Assembly (NCBI GenBank): GCA_963812525.1
Contig: CAWEVL010000011.1
Span: forward strand, 372,001 to 436,000
Direction: 5' to 3'
DNA from: Bog-756 sp963812525
Lineage (GTDB): Bacteria > Actinomycetota > Acidimicrobiia > Acidimicrobiales > RAAP-2
DNA: 64,000 bases
Both the position numbers and the translations under genes were made by a program. Of this stretch, positions 6,115-14,905 are shown piece after piece. Within the stretch, counting starts at the first letter, position 1; every line of letters begins with the position of its first letter. Below the pieces are notes generated by a model that worked only from the letters and a program-made list of their open reading frames with translations, did not search any database and was not told the origin of the DNA.

Positions 6115-8691
6115 GTGCGCGTACCGCTTTCTTGGCTTTGTGACTTCGCCCCCTTCGAGGGGGACCCCGCCGATCTGGCCGCCGTCCTGGACGACCTGGG
6201 CCTGGTGGTCGAGGGCATCGAGCAGATCGGCGAGGGCCTGGCCGACGTCGTGGTGGCCCGCGTCGACGAGCTCGCCCCCATCGAGGGGGCCGACCGGATC
6301 CGTCGGGTGGTGGTCCACGACGGCACCGCTCCGGTCGAGGTGGTCTGCGGGGCCTGGAACTTCGAGATCGGCGATCTGGTGCCCCTGGCCCCGGTCGGGG
6401 CGGTGCTTCCCGGTGGCTTTGCCATCGCCAAGCGCAAGATGAAGGGCGTCGTCTCCAACGGGATGCTGTGCTCCGGTCGGGAGCTCCGTCTCTCCGAGGA
6501 CCACGAAGGGATCCTCCGGCTCAACGATGTGGAGGGGGCCGCCCCGGGAGTGGGGTTGGCCGGGGCCCTCGGGCTCGAACCCGACGTGGTGTTCGACGTG
6601 GCCGTCGAGGCCAACCGGCCCGACGCCTGGAGCATCGCCGGCGTCGCCCGGGACCTGGCCGCCCGGCTGGGCCTGCCCTTCGCCGTTCCGGAGCCGTCCC
6701 AGGTGGGTGGGGGCCCGGCCGGACCCGGCGGGGCCGTCACCGACCTGGCCACCGTCACGGTGGACGACCTCGAGCTCTGCCCCCGCTTCACCGCCCGGGT
6801 CCTGACCGGCGTCGAGGTGGGGCTGTCTCCGGAGTGGTTGGCCCGACGGCTGGTGCTGGCCGGCATGCGGCCCATCAACAACGTGGTCGACGCCTCCAAC
6901 TACGTCATGCTCGAGTTGGGCCAGCCCACCCACCCCTACGACCTCGACCGCCTGCCCGGCCACGGCCTGTTGGTCCGCCGGGCCCGACCCGGGGAGACCG
7001 TGACCACCCTCGACGGCATCGAGCGCACCTTGGGTCGGCCGGGCCCCGGCCTCGGTGACACCGGCCAGGACTGCCTCATCTGCGACGCTCAGGGGGCGCC
7101 GGTCGGCATCGGCGGGGTCATGGGCGGCGCCTCCTCGGAGATCGATGACGGCACGACCCGGGTCCTGCTCGAGACGGCCTACTTCGTCCCGATGGCCATC
7201 GCCCGCACCTCCAAGCGTCTGGCCCTTCGCACGGAGGCCTCCGCCCGTTTCGAGCGCGGCTGCGACCCGGCCGGTATCGATCGCGCCGCCGACCGCTTCT
7301 GCGAGCTGCTGGCCCTGACGGCCGGCCCGTCCCTGGCGGTGGCCGACGGGGTGATCGACGTCGTCGGGGAGCTCCCGGAGCCGGTGGTGCTGGCCGTCCG
7401 CCCGGCCCGGATCAACGCCCTGCTGGGCACGTCGTTCACCGCCCCGGAGGTGGCCGGCCTGCTGGGCCCGCTGGGCATCGTGGCGACGGCGTCCGGTTCG
7501 GGCGACGGCCCGGCACCGGACGGCGTCACTGCCGACGGCGACGCCCCGGGTGACGCCGACGGCCACGACGCCCTGCAGGTCACCGTGCCCACCTTCCGCC
7601 CGGACATCCGCCCCGCCCCGATGGGGGAGGCCGACATCGCCGAGGAGGTGGCCCGCACCTACGGCTATGTCCGCATCGCCCGTCGCATGCCCTCGTGGCC
7701 CCAGCCCGGCCGGCTCACCGACCGCCAGAGGGAGCGCCGGCTGCTGAAGGAGGTCCTCTGCGGCCTGGGGGCCAGCGAGGCCTGGACGGCCACGTTCGTC
7801 TCGGAGGGCGACCAAGAGGCCGCAGGCGACGAGGGGCCGTACGTCGAGGTCACCAATCCACTGGTCGAAGTGGAGCGGTACCTCCGGTCATCGATGGTCG
7901 CAGGGCTGGTGCGTTCGGTGCGCTACAACGTCGACCGACGCCAGCGCGGCGTGCGTCTCTTCGAGGTGGGATCGGTCTTCCGGCGCCGCGGCCCGGCGAC
8001 GGACAGTGGGTCGGCCGAGTCGTCCGAGCGCCTGAGCGCCGTCCTGGCTGCCGAAGGGGACGACGCCTGGACGGCGGTGGCCGCCTGGCGGACCATCGCC
8101 GAGGCCCTCGGGCTGGCATCGTGGTCGTTGGCCGACCTCGGTGTCGCCGGGCCGGTGGCGCCGGCCGCCCACCGGTACCGGTCGTCCGCCGTGCTCGGCG
8201 GGGTCCATTCGGATCCGGACGGATCGGACCGGGCCGGCCCGGTGGTGGTAGGGGTGGTCGGCGAGCTCGACCCGACCGTGGTCGGCCGATTCGACCTGCT
8301 CGGCACCGACGGACGACCCCGGCGGGTCGGATGGCTCGACCTCGACCTCGGGGTCCTGCTCGACCGGCAGCGGATCGCCCGTCTGTCCGAGCGCTCACGT
8401 CCCCTCAGCCGGTTCCCGTCGTCCGACGTCGACCTGGCCTTCGTCGTGCGGGACGAGGTTCCCGCCGGGTCGGTGGAGCGCACACTGCGCGATGCCGGGG
8501 GCGATCTCCTGGAGTCGGTCGAGCTGTTCGACGTGTACCGGGGCGCCTCGCTCGCCGAGGGTGCGCGGAGCCTCGCCTTCCACCTGCGCTTCTGCGCCCT
8601 CGACCGAACCCTGACCGATGAGGAGGTCGGGGTGCTCCGGGCGGGATGCATCGAGGCCGTGGCCGGGGAGCACCAGGCCTCGCTGCGCTGA
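6115..8691 (+). CDS. pheT: Phenylalanine-tRNA ligase beta subunit
   Basis: 858 residues from GTG 6115 (SD AGAGGA just upstream). Domains in order: N-terminal B1, then an EMAP/tRNA-binding-like fold (KMKGVVSNGMLCSGRELRLSE) within the first 150 residues, the B3/B4 editing region (MRPINNVVDASNYVML, then QPTHPYDLD), the B5 DNA-binding-like domain, the catalytic-like core and a C-terminal FDX-ACB anticodon-binding domain (SERSRPLSRFPSSDVDLAFV). It is about 50 residues longer than usual because of Asp/Gly-rich insertions in B5 (around 7495-7570) and near 7990-8020. These are probably surface loops. It partners with PheS just upstream. Confidence 0.97.
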   Translation: MRVPLSWLCDFAPFEGDPADLAAVLDDLGLVVEGIEQIGEGLADVVVARVDELAPIEGADRIRRVVVHDGTAPVEVVCGAWNFEIGDLVPLAPVGAVLPGGFAIAKRKMKGVVSNGMLCSGRELRLSEDHEGILRLNDVEGAAPGVGLAGALGLEPDVVFDVAVEANRPDAWSIAGVARDLAARLGLPFAVPEPSQVGGGPAGPGGAVTDLATVTVDDLELCPRFTARVLTGVEVGLSPEWLARRLVLAGMRPINNVVDASNYVMLELGQPTHPYDLDRLPGHGLLVRRARPGETVTTLDGIERTLGRPGPGLGDTGQDCLICDAQGAPVGIGGVMGGASSEIDDGTTRVLLETAYFVPMAIARTSKRLALRTEASARFERGCDPAGIDRAADRFCELLALTAGPSLAVADGVIDVVGELPEPVVLAVRPARINALLGTSFTAPEVAGLLGPLGIVATASGSGDGPAPDGVTADGDAPGDADGHDALQVTVPTFRPDIRPAPMGEADIAEEVARTYGYVRIARRMPSWPQPGRLTDRQRERRLLKEVLCGLGASEAWTATFVSEGDQEAAGDEGPYVEVTNPLVEVERYLRSSMVAGLVRSVRYNVDRRQRGVRLFEVGSVFRRRGPATDSGSAESSERLSAVLAAEGDDAWTAVAAWRTIAEALGLASWSLADLGVAGPVAPAAHRYRSSAVLGGVHSDPDGSDRAGPVVVGVVGELDPTVVGRFDLLGTDGRPRRVGWLDLDLGVLLDRQRIARLSERSRPLSRFPSSDVDLAFVVRDEVPAGSVERTLRDAGGDLLESVELFDVYRGASLAEGARSLAFHLRFCALDRTLTDEEVGVLRAGCIEAVAGEHQASLR

Positions 8692-8749
8692 TCCGGTTCC
8701 TGCGGTGCCCTCCGCAGGCGTAGGTGGTCCCGGTCCTGTCACACCCCCG

Positions 8750-10008
8750 GTGTTGACTGTCCTCGTGGCTCCCGACCCGGTGCTCGACGATCTGGAGGCG
8801 GCGGTCGACCGGCTGTTCGCCGCCGGTCCGGAGGCCGGAGGCGATCCGGAGACCCTGGCCGGCCTCCTCGGCCAGCAGGCCCGGCTGGGTGCCTTCGTGG
8901 CCCGGGCCGTGGCCGCCTTCGACGCCGGGGGCGGCTGGTCGCTGTCGGGGGCGAGGTCGGCCACCGCCTGGCTGCAGGCCGAGGCCCGGCTGTCCGAGCG
9001 GGCGGCCCGGGCCCAGGTCCGCCGGGGCCGGGCCCTCGCCCGCCTGCCCGAGGCGGCCCGGGCCTGGGAGCGGGGCGAGCTCACCGGGGACCACGTGGAC
9101 GTGCTGGCCCCCCTCCGGACGGGGCCCACCGGCCCGCACCTCGAACAGGACGAGCACTACCTGGTGGGCGAGGGGTGCCGGCGGACCCACGAGGAGTTCG
9201 TCCGCCTGGTCGGGTACTGGAAGCAGCTGGCCGACCCCGACGGCACCGACCAGGCCGCCGAGGACCGCCGGACCCGGAGGGACGCCTACCTGGTCCGGAG
9301 CGTGCACGGCCGGTGGCTGGGGCAGCTGACCCTCGACCCGGTCTCGGGGGCCACGGTGGGCAACGAGCTCCACCGCCTGGACACGATGCTCTTCGCCGAC
9401 GACTGGGCCGAAGCCCGGGCCCGGCTCGGACGGGAGCCGACCGTCGCCGACCTGGACCGCACCCCGGCCCAGCGCCGGGCCGACGCCTTCGTCGAGATGG
9501 CCGCCCGCTCGAGGACCGCCCCCCGGACGGCCGGCGGCCCGCCCCCCTGTTCACCGTGCTGGTGGGCTACGAGACCCTGCACGGGAGGATCTGCCAGCTG
9601 GAGGACGGGACCGTGGTCCCCCCCGGCTCGCTCCTGCCCTGGCTGCCCGGGGCCGACCTCGAGCGGGCCGAGTACCGGTCGGACGGCACGGTCGGGATCG
9701 GGGCCACCGCCCGGTGCCGGACGGTGGCCGCCGCCGAGTTCGCCGAGGCCGTCTTCGCCCCGGTCACCCGGGTGGAGTGCCCGCCGACCCACCGGTGCTT
9801 CACCGGGGCCACCCGGCGGGCCATCGAGGTCCGGGACCGGGAGTGCTGCCACCCCCGCTGCGCCGTCCCCGCCTCCCGGTGCCAGGTGGACCACCTCCAG
9901 CCCTTCGCCGAGGGCGGACCCACCACCCAGGAGAACGGGCGCCTGCTGTGCGGCACCCACAACCGGATGCGCAACCACGGCAGCCAGCGACCGCCGCCCC
10001 GGGAGTGA
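8750..10008 (+). pseudogene. DUF222-HNH endonuclease domain protein, frameshifted
   Basis: Members of this large actinobacterial family carry an N-terminal DUF222 domain and a C-terminal HNH nuclease; their biological role is not settled. The first frame (GTG 8750 to about 9545) encodes DUF222, including GARSATAWLQAEARLSERA and QLTLDPVSGATVGNELHRLD. The HNH part (PLFTVLVGYETLHGR through CQVDHLQPFAEGG and the final Asn-x-His loop) lies one base back in another frame, ending TGA 10006-10008. The break falls in a C-rich run at about 9536-9550, consistent with one lost base. The two halves join into a full-length family member if one base is restored. It is therefore either a recent pseudogene or an indel error. 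The gene starts 58 bp after pheT. Confidence 0.8.
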
Positions 10009-10010
10009 GG

Positions 10011-10040
10011 CGGGGCCGGGGGCCTCCTGGGCCGGCCCCG
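10011..10040. terminator. hairpin between convergent genes
   Basis: Perfect 9-bp stem CGGGGCCGG (10011-10019) with CCGGCCCCG (10032-10040) and a 12-nt loop, placed right after the HNH stop and facing the convergent oxidoreductase gene. No U-tract follows, as is usual in high-GC actinobacteria. Confidence 0.5.
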
Positions 10041-10144
10041 GTGAAACGACGAGATCGGCCGGCCAACGGCCACGATTCACGGTTGTCCATGGGGTCCGAC
10101 GCGTCCCGACGCGGCCCGAGGGTGGAAGGCGCGCCGCGCCCCCA

Positions 10145-11584
10145 TCAGGAGTCGAAGCCCATACCCAGCCGGTCCAACGCCCGGAGCCAGAGATTGCGCC
10201 GACCCTCGCGCCCGTCAGCTCGGGCCATCGACCAACGGGTCAGCCCGATGCCGGCCGAGCGAAGGGGCTCGGGCGGGAAGGGGAGCGGCTTCTTTCGGAC
10301 GAACTGGAGGCGCGTCAGCTCGGTCTGCTCCCCGGAGAGCAGATCCAGCATCACCTGGGCGCCGAAGCGGGACGCCCCGACCCCCAACCCGGTGTAGCCG
10401 GTCGCCGACACCACCCGTCCGTCGTGGGAGCGGTCGAAGAACGCGCAGAAGCGGGAGCAGGTGTCGATGGCGCCCGCCCAGGAGTGGGTGAACCGGACGT
10501 CCTCGAGCTGTGGGAACGTAGCCACGAAGAGCTGGGCCAGGGTGAGGAACGTGGACCCGCGTTGCTCGAGGGAGGGCCCCATCCTGTTCCCGAAGTGGTA
10601 GACGGCGTCGTACCCCCCGAAGAGGATCCGATCGTCGGCAGTCAGCCGGTAGTACAGGAACTGGTTCCCACTTCCACCGATGCCCTGACGGCGTGACCAG
10701 CCGACGGCGGCGCGCTGGCCGGGGCTCAGGGGCTCGCTCATCAGGACGTAGTCGTAGACGGGGACGACATAGCGGCGCAGCCGGCGCACCAAGGGCGGGT
10801 AGGCGTTGGTGCCCAGGGCGACCGTGGACGAGCGCACCGTCCCGTGGCTTGTGCGGAGGACTACCGCGCTCCTTCCCGGTTGGTCCTCCAGCTCCAGCCG
10901 GTCCACCGGGCTGTGTTCGAATACCTGCACCCCGGCGGACTCGCATGCCCTGCGCAGACCCCAGGCCAGTCGGGCCGGGTTGACCAACGCGCACCCGTCC
11001 CGGTCCCACAGGCCGGCCAGGTAGGTGGGGGAGTGCACCTCGGCCTGCATCTGGTCGCGGTCCAGAAGGGTGAGTTGATGGCCGTGCCGGACCGCCTGGT
11101 CGGCGGACTCGACGAGTGCCTCCGCCTGATGCGGCTCGGTGGCCACGGACAGCTCGCCGGTCCGTTCGAACCCGCACTCGATCGACCAGCGCTCAAGCGC
11201 GGCTTCGATCCCGTCGAGGTTCTCGCGGCCGAGCCGCTCCAAGGTGTCGATCTCGTCCGGGAAGCGTTCGACGCCGTTGCCCAGCCCGTGGGTCAGGCTG
11301 GCGGCACAGAAGCCGCCGTTCCTTCCCGATGCCGCCCAACCGCATCGGTCGGCTTCGAGGAGGACCACGTCGAGCCCGGGACGGGCGGCCTTGGCCGACA
11401 ACGCCGTCCACAGTCCCGTGTACCCACCTCCCACGACCGTCAGGTCGGCGGTGGTCCGGCCCACCAGGGTCGGGCCGGAGGAGGGGGCGGAGGGGTCGTC
11501 CAGCCAGTAGGACATCGGTGCGGCATCGGCCAGGGCGGCGTCGCGGTTCACCGGATGCACCCTAATCTTCGGCCCCCTGGCCAT
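10145..11584 (-). CDS. FAD-dependent oxidoreductase, DAO family
   Basis: About 479 residues. The N-terminal Rossmann fingerprint (DLTVVGGGYTGLWTALSA) and the ATG-like segment GWAASGRNGGFCAAS place it with the DAO/GlcD-type amine and amino-acid oxidases such as PuuB. The middle part (LAGLWDRDGCALVNPARLAWG) forms the substrate domain, and GYTGLGVGASRFGAQVMLDL is the C-terminal FAD-contact segment. It probably oxidises an amine or amino acid; the substrate is unknown. ATG 11584 is one of several possible starts (GTG codons downstream are alternatives); the conserved part begins near MSYWLDD at about 11515. It is divergent from argC, with the ARG boxes between them, so ArgR could also affect it. 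Confidence 0.8.
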   Translation of the reverse strand: MARGPKIRVHPVNRDAALADAAPMSYWLDDPSAPSSGPTLVGRTTADLTVVGGGYTGLWTALSAKAARPGLDVVLLEADRCGWAASGRNGGFCAASLTHGLGNGVERFPDEIDTLERLGRENLDGIEAALERWSIECGFERTGELSVATEPHQAEALVESADQAVRHGHQLTLLDRDQMQAEVHSPTYLAGLWDRDGCALVNPARLAWGLRRACESAGVQVFEHSPVDRLELEDQPGRSAVVLRTSHGTVRSSTVALGTNAYPPLVRRLRRYVVPVYDYVLMSEPLSPGQRAAVGWSRRQGIGGSGNQFLYYRLTADDRILFGGYDAVYHFGNRMGPSLEQRGSTFLTLAQLFVATFPQLEDVRFTHSWAGAIDTCSRFCAFFDRSHDGRVVSATGYTGLGVGASRFGAQVMLDLLSGEQTELTRLQFVRKKPLPFPPEPLRSAGIGLTRWSMARADGREGRRNLWLRALDRLGMGFDS

Positions 11585-11644
11585 CCGGGGCCGGGCCGGC
11601 CACGCTCGAGCCTCGGACGGGACGACGACCTGCCCGTCCCGGGG

Positions 11645-11660
11645 TTGCATAACAATGCAA
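11645..11660. promoter_or_regulatory. ARG box 1 (ArgR operator)
   Basis: TTGCATaacaATGCAA is a perfect inverted repeat with a 4-nt centre and resembles actinobacterial ARG boxes. Its left half can also serve as a -35 element. It stands out as AT-rich in a region of about 70% GC. Confidence 0.7.
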
Positions 11661-11663
11661 ATC

Positions 11664-11680
11664 TATGCATATACTTGCAA
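11664..11680. promoter_or_regulatory. ARG box 2 overlapping the argC -10 element
   Basis: TATGCATATACTTGCAA is an imperfect inverted repeat centred 20 bp from box 1, i.e. about two helical turns. It contains TATACT (11670-11675), the best -10 element before argC. ArgR bound to the pair would cover the promoter. The argC ATG lies 53 bp downstream. Confidence 0.65.
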
Positions 11681-11733
11681 TCGGGGAGCCGGCCGAGTCC
11701 CGACACGACGGAGCGAAGTGTGAGCGAGAATCC

Positions 11734-12819
11734 ATGAAGGTGGGCGTCGTCGGAGCCTCCGGGTACGCCGGGGTCGAACTGCTTCGTCTCTGCGCCGGTC
11801 ACCCCGAGCTGGAGGTGGTGGTGGCCACGGCCGGAGGGCACCGCGGCCAGGCCGTGGCCGACCACACCCCCTCCCTGGCTGCCGCCTATCCCACCCTCGT
11901 GTACGCACCGACCGAGGTGGGGGAGTTGGACGGTCTGGATCTGGTGTTCCTGGCCCTGCCCCACGGCCAGTCCCAGCAGCTGGTGCCCGAGCTCATCCCC
12001 AACGTGGGGGCCGTGGTGGATCTGGCCGCCGACTTCCGCCTGTCCGATCCGTCCCTCTATCCCACCTGGTACGGCGAGACCCACTCGGCTCCCGAGCTCC
12101 TGGACCGTTTCGCCTACGGGCTCCCCGAGCTGTACCGCGACGACCTCCGAGGGGGCCGGCTCATCGCCGCACCGGGGTGCTATCCCACCGCGGCCCTGCT
12201 GGCTCTGGCCCCCCTGGTCCGGGCCGGCGCCCTGGCGGTGCCGACCCCACCCGGCGCCGCGGTCGGACCCGACGGTGCCACCGCGCCGCCGGGACCGCCC
12301 GCCGACCCCACCCCGGCCCTCATCGTGGACGCCGCCAGCGGCGTCTCGGGGGCCGGCCGGGCCTCCAGGGACCACCTCCACTTCGGGGCGGTGGACGGCG
12401 ACTTCGTGGCCTACGGGCTCCTGGACCACCGGCACACCGCCGAGATGGAGCAGGGCCTCGGGGCCCCGGTCCTGTTCACCCCCCACCTGGCCCCGATGGT
12501 GCGGGGCATCCTGGCCACCTGCTACGGACGGCCCGCCGCCCCCCTGACCACCGACGATGCCCTCGACGTGCTGCACCAGGCGTATGACGGCGAGCCCTTC
12601 GTGACGGTCACCGAGGCGCCCCCGTCGACCAAGGCCACCAGTGGCTCGAACTGCGCGCACGTCACGGCCCGGGTGGACCCGCGCACCGGCTGGGTGGTGG
12701 CCCTCGCCGCCCTCGACAACCTGGTCAAGGGGGCCTCGGGCCAGGCCGTGCAGTGCGCCAACCTCGCCCTCGGGCTCCCCGAGGTCACCGGTCTCCCCCT
12801 GGCCGGGCTGTACCCGTGA
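11734..12819 (+). CDS. argC: N-acetyl-gamma-glutamyl-phosphate reductase
   Basis: 361 residues from ATG 11734; the open frame extends upstream to 11665, but that would begin inside the ARG box. ArgC reduces N-acetylglutamyl phosphate with NADPH, the third step of arginine synthesis. The N-terminal Rossmann motif VGVVGASGYAGVELLR and the catalytic Cys149 in IAAPGCYPTAALLAL are present, as is the C-terminal segment TARVDPRTGWVVALAALDNL. A Pro/Gly/Ala-rich insertion of about 25 residues follows the catalytic region. First gene of the arg operon; its TGA overlaps the argJ GTG by 4 bp. Confidence 0.97.
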   Translation: MKVGVVGASGYAGVELLRLCAGHPELEVVVATAGGHRGQAVADHTPSLAAAYPTLVYAPTEVGELDGLDLVFLALPHGQSQQLVPELIPNVGAVVDLAADFRLSDPSLYPTWYGETHSAPELLDRFAYGLPELYRDDLRGGRLIAAPGCYPTAALLALAPLVRAGALAVPTPPGAAVGPDGATAPPGPPADPTPALIVDAASGVSGAGRASRDHLHFGAVDGDFVAYGLLDHRHTAEMEQGLGAPVLFTPHLAPMVRGILATCYGRPAAPLTTDDALDVLHQAYDGEPFVTVTEAPPSTKATSGSNCAHVTARVDPRTGWVVALAALDNLVKGASGQAVQCANLALGLPEVTGLPLAGLYP

Positions 12820-13985
12820 GCATCACGTCGCCCAAGGGGTTCGTGGCTTCGGGCCTGGCCGCCGGGATCAAGGCCACCGGGGCCTTGGACCTGGCCCTGT
12901 TGGCCACCGACGACGGGAAGGGGGTCCCGACGGCGGCCACCTTCACCTCCAACCGGGCCGCCGCCGCTCCGGTGCAGGTCAGCCGCGACCACCTGGCGGC
13001 CAGCGGGGGCCGGACCTCGGGCCTGGTCGTGAGCAGTGGGAACGCCAACGCCGCCACCGGTGCCCGCGGACGGGCCGACGCCGAGCGGATGTGCTCCCTC
13101 GTGGCCTCGGGCCTCGGGGTGGCCGACGACCGGATCCTGGTCTGTTCCACCGGCCTCATCGGAGTCCCGCTGCCCATGGCGCCGATCGAGTCGGGCATCC
13201 CGACCCTGGTGGCCGCCAGGTCGGACTCCGCCGACGCCGCCGCCGACGCGGCCCAGGGCATCCTCACCACCGACTCGGGCCGCAAGGAGGTCCTGGTCGA
13301 GCACACCACCTTCGCCGTGGCCGGCATGGCCAAGGGTGCCGGCATGCTGGCGCCGGACATGGCCACCATGCTGGCCTTCCTGACCACCGATGCCGCCGTC
13401 GAGCCCGGCCCGCTCGCCGACCTGCTGCGCATCGCCGTCCGGGACTCGTTCAACTCGATGTCGGTGGACGGCTGTACGTCGACCAACGACACCGTGGTCC
13501 TGATGGCCTCGGGCCGCGCCGGGTCGGCCGATCCCAACGTGGTGGTCGACGCCGTGTCCGAGGCCTGCGCCTCGCTGTGCAGCCAGATGATGGCCGACGC
13601 CGAAGGGGCGTCCCGGATCTTCCAGGTCCGGGTCACCGGCGCCCGGTCCGACGGGGAGGCCCACCGGGCCGCCCGCCAGGTGGCCGACTCGTTGCTGGTC
13701 AAGTGCTCGGTCAACGGCGAGGACGCCTACTGGGGCCGGGTGGCCAGTGACCTGGGCTCGGCCGGCGTCGACTTCGAGATGGACCGGCTGGCCATCGCCT
13801 ACGGCGGGGTGACGGTGTGCCGGGACGGCATCGCCGCCGACCACGACCGGGCCCTCGTGGCCCGGCACATGGCGAGTCCGCTGGTGGACATCCACTGCCA
13901 GCTGGGACTGGCCGACGGCAACGGCGTCGTGATGGGGGTCGATCTCGGCCACGGGTACATCGACGAGAACCGGACCACCTCATGA
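12816..13985 (+). CDS. argJ: Bifunctional glutamate N-acetyltransferase / amino-acid N-acetyltransferase
   Basis: 389 residues from GTG 12816, overlapping argC by 4 bp. ArgJ recycles the acetyl group from N-acetylornithine to glutamate, and bifunctional forms also use acetyl-CoA. The protein self-cleaves before a Thr; here the site is KGAGMLAPDMATMLAFL with Thr184 as the expected nucleophile. Other family segments are SSGNANAATG and NSMSVDGCTSTNDTVVLMAS. Whether it is monofunctional or bifunctional cannot be read directly; the absence of a separate argA or argE in the operon fits the cyclic pathway. The TGA overlaps the argB ATG by 4 bp. Confidence 0.97.
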   Translation: MSITSPKGFVASGLAAGIKATGALDLALLATDDGKGVPTAATFTSNRAAAAPVQVSRDHLAASGGRTSGLVVSSGNANAATGARGRADAERMCSLVASGLGVADDRILVCSTGLIGVPLPMAPIESGIPTLVAARSDSADAAADAAQGILTTDSGRKEVLVEHTTFAVAGMAKGAGMLAPDMATMLAFLTTDAAVEPGPLADLLRIAVRDSFNSMSVDGCTSTNDTVVLMASGRAGSADPNVVVDAVSEACASLCSQMMADAEGASRIFQVRVTGARSDGEAHRAARQVADSLLVKCSVNGEDAYWGRVASDLGSAGVDFEMDRLAIAYGGVTVCRDGIAADHDRALVARHMASPLVDIHCQLGLADGNGVVMGVDLGHGYIDENRTTS

Positions 13986-14905
13986 GTGCCCTCGGGACCG
14001 GGCCGGGCGCCCCCTCGGGCCAGGGTGACCCGGGCGGCAAGGCCTCGGTACTGGTCGAGTCGCTGCCCTACATCCGCCGGTTCTGGGGCAAGGTGGTGGT
14101 GGTCAAGTACGGGGGCAACGTGCTCAGTCCCAAACCCGGCGAGCCGGCCGTCGACGAGGGCGAGGCGCTGGCGTCCTTCGCCGAGGACATCGTCCTGATG
14201 CGCTCGGTGGGCATGCTGCCGGTGGTGGTCCACGGCGGCGGCCCCCAGATCGGGGCCCTGATGCAGCGGGTGGGCAAGGTGGCCGAGTTCCAGGACGGCT
14301 TCCGGGTCACCGACGCCGACACCATCGACCTGGTCCGCATGGTGCTGGTGGGCAAAGTCAACCGGGACATCGTGAGCTCGATCAACGTCCACGGGGCACT
14401 GGCCGTGGGCCTGTCCGGTGAGGACGCCAACCTGATCACGGCCGAGGCCCGCTCCGAGGCCCTCGGCTACGTGGGCGATGTGGTCCACGTGGACCCGGTG
14501 ATCGTCCACCAGTTGCTGGCCCAGGGGCTGATCCCGGTGGTGGCCACCATCGGCACCGACCAGTCGGGCCAGGCCTTCAACATCAACGCCGACTCGGCGG
14601 CCGGGGCCCTGGCCGCCGCCCTCGAGGCGGAGAAGCTGGTCTACCTCACCGACGTGTCCGGGCTCCGTACCGTGCCCGACGACCCCTCCACCCTCATCCA
14701 CCAGGCCAGCGCCGACGACCTCGACCGCCTGGTGGCCACGGGCGCGGCCAACGGGGGCATGATCCCCAAGGTGGAGTCGTGTGCCCGCGCCGTCCGGTCC
14801 GGGGTGGCCCGGGCCCACATCCTCGACGGCCGTACCCCCCACGCCCTGCTGCTCGAGCTGTTCACCGACGAAGGCGTAGGGACGATGGTGGTGGCACCGG
14901 AATGA
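13982..14905 (+). CDS. argB: Acetylglutamate kinase
   Basis: 307 residues from ATG 13982. It phosphorylates N-acetylglutamate and is usually the arginine-inhibited step. Amino-acid kinase fold motifs: VVVKYGGNVL (phosphate-binding Lys and glycines), PVVVHGGGPQIGALM, VGLSGEDANLITA, FNINADSAAGALAAAL and MIPKVESCARAV. An N-terminal extension of about 20 Gly/Pro-rich residues precedes an LVESLPYIRRFWGK helix, which resembles the N-helix of arginine-sensitive hexameric kinases. Feedback inhibition is therefore likely but inferred. It overlaps argD by 4 bp. Confidence 0.97.
   Translation: MSALGTGPGAPSGQGDPGGKASVLVESLPYIRRFWGKVVVVKYGGNVLSPKPGEPAVDEGEALASFAEDIVLMRSVGMLPVVVHGGGPQIGALMQRVGKVAEFQDGFRVTDADTIDLVRMVLVGKVNRDIVSSINVHGALAVGLSGEDANLITAEARSEALGYVGDVVHVDPVIVHQLLAQGLIPVVATIGTDQSGQAFNINADSAAGALAAALEAEKLVYLTDVSGLRTVPDDPSTLIHQASADDLDRLVATGAANGGMIPKVESCARAVRSGVARAHILDGRTPHALLLELFTDEGVGTMVVAPE

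Noticed and set aside
11585..11650. Upstream start of the FAD oxidoreductase at ATG 11650
   Set aside because: It lies within the ARG box and would add a non-conserved N-terminus.
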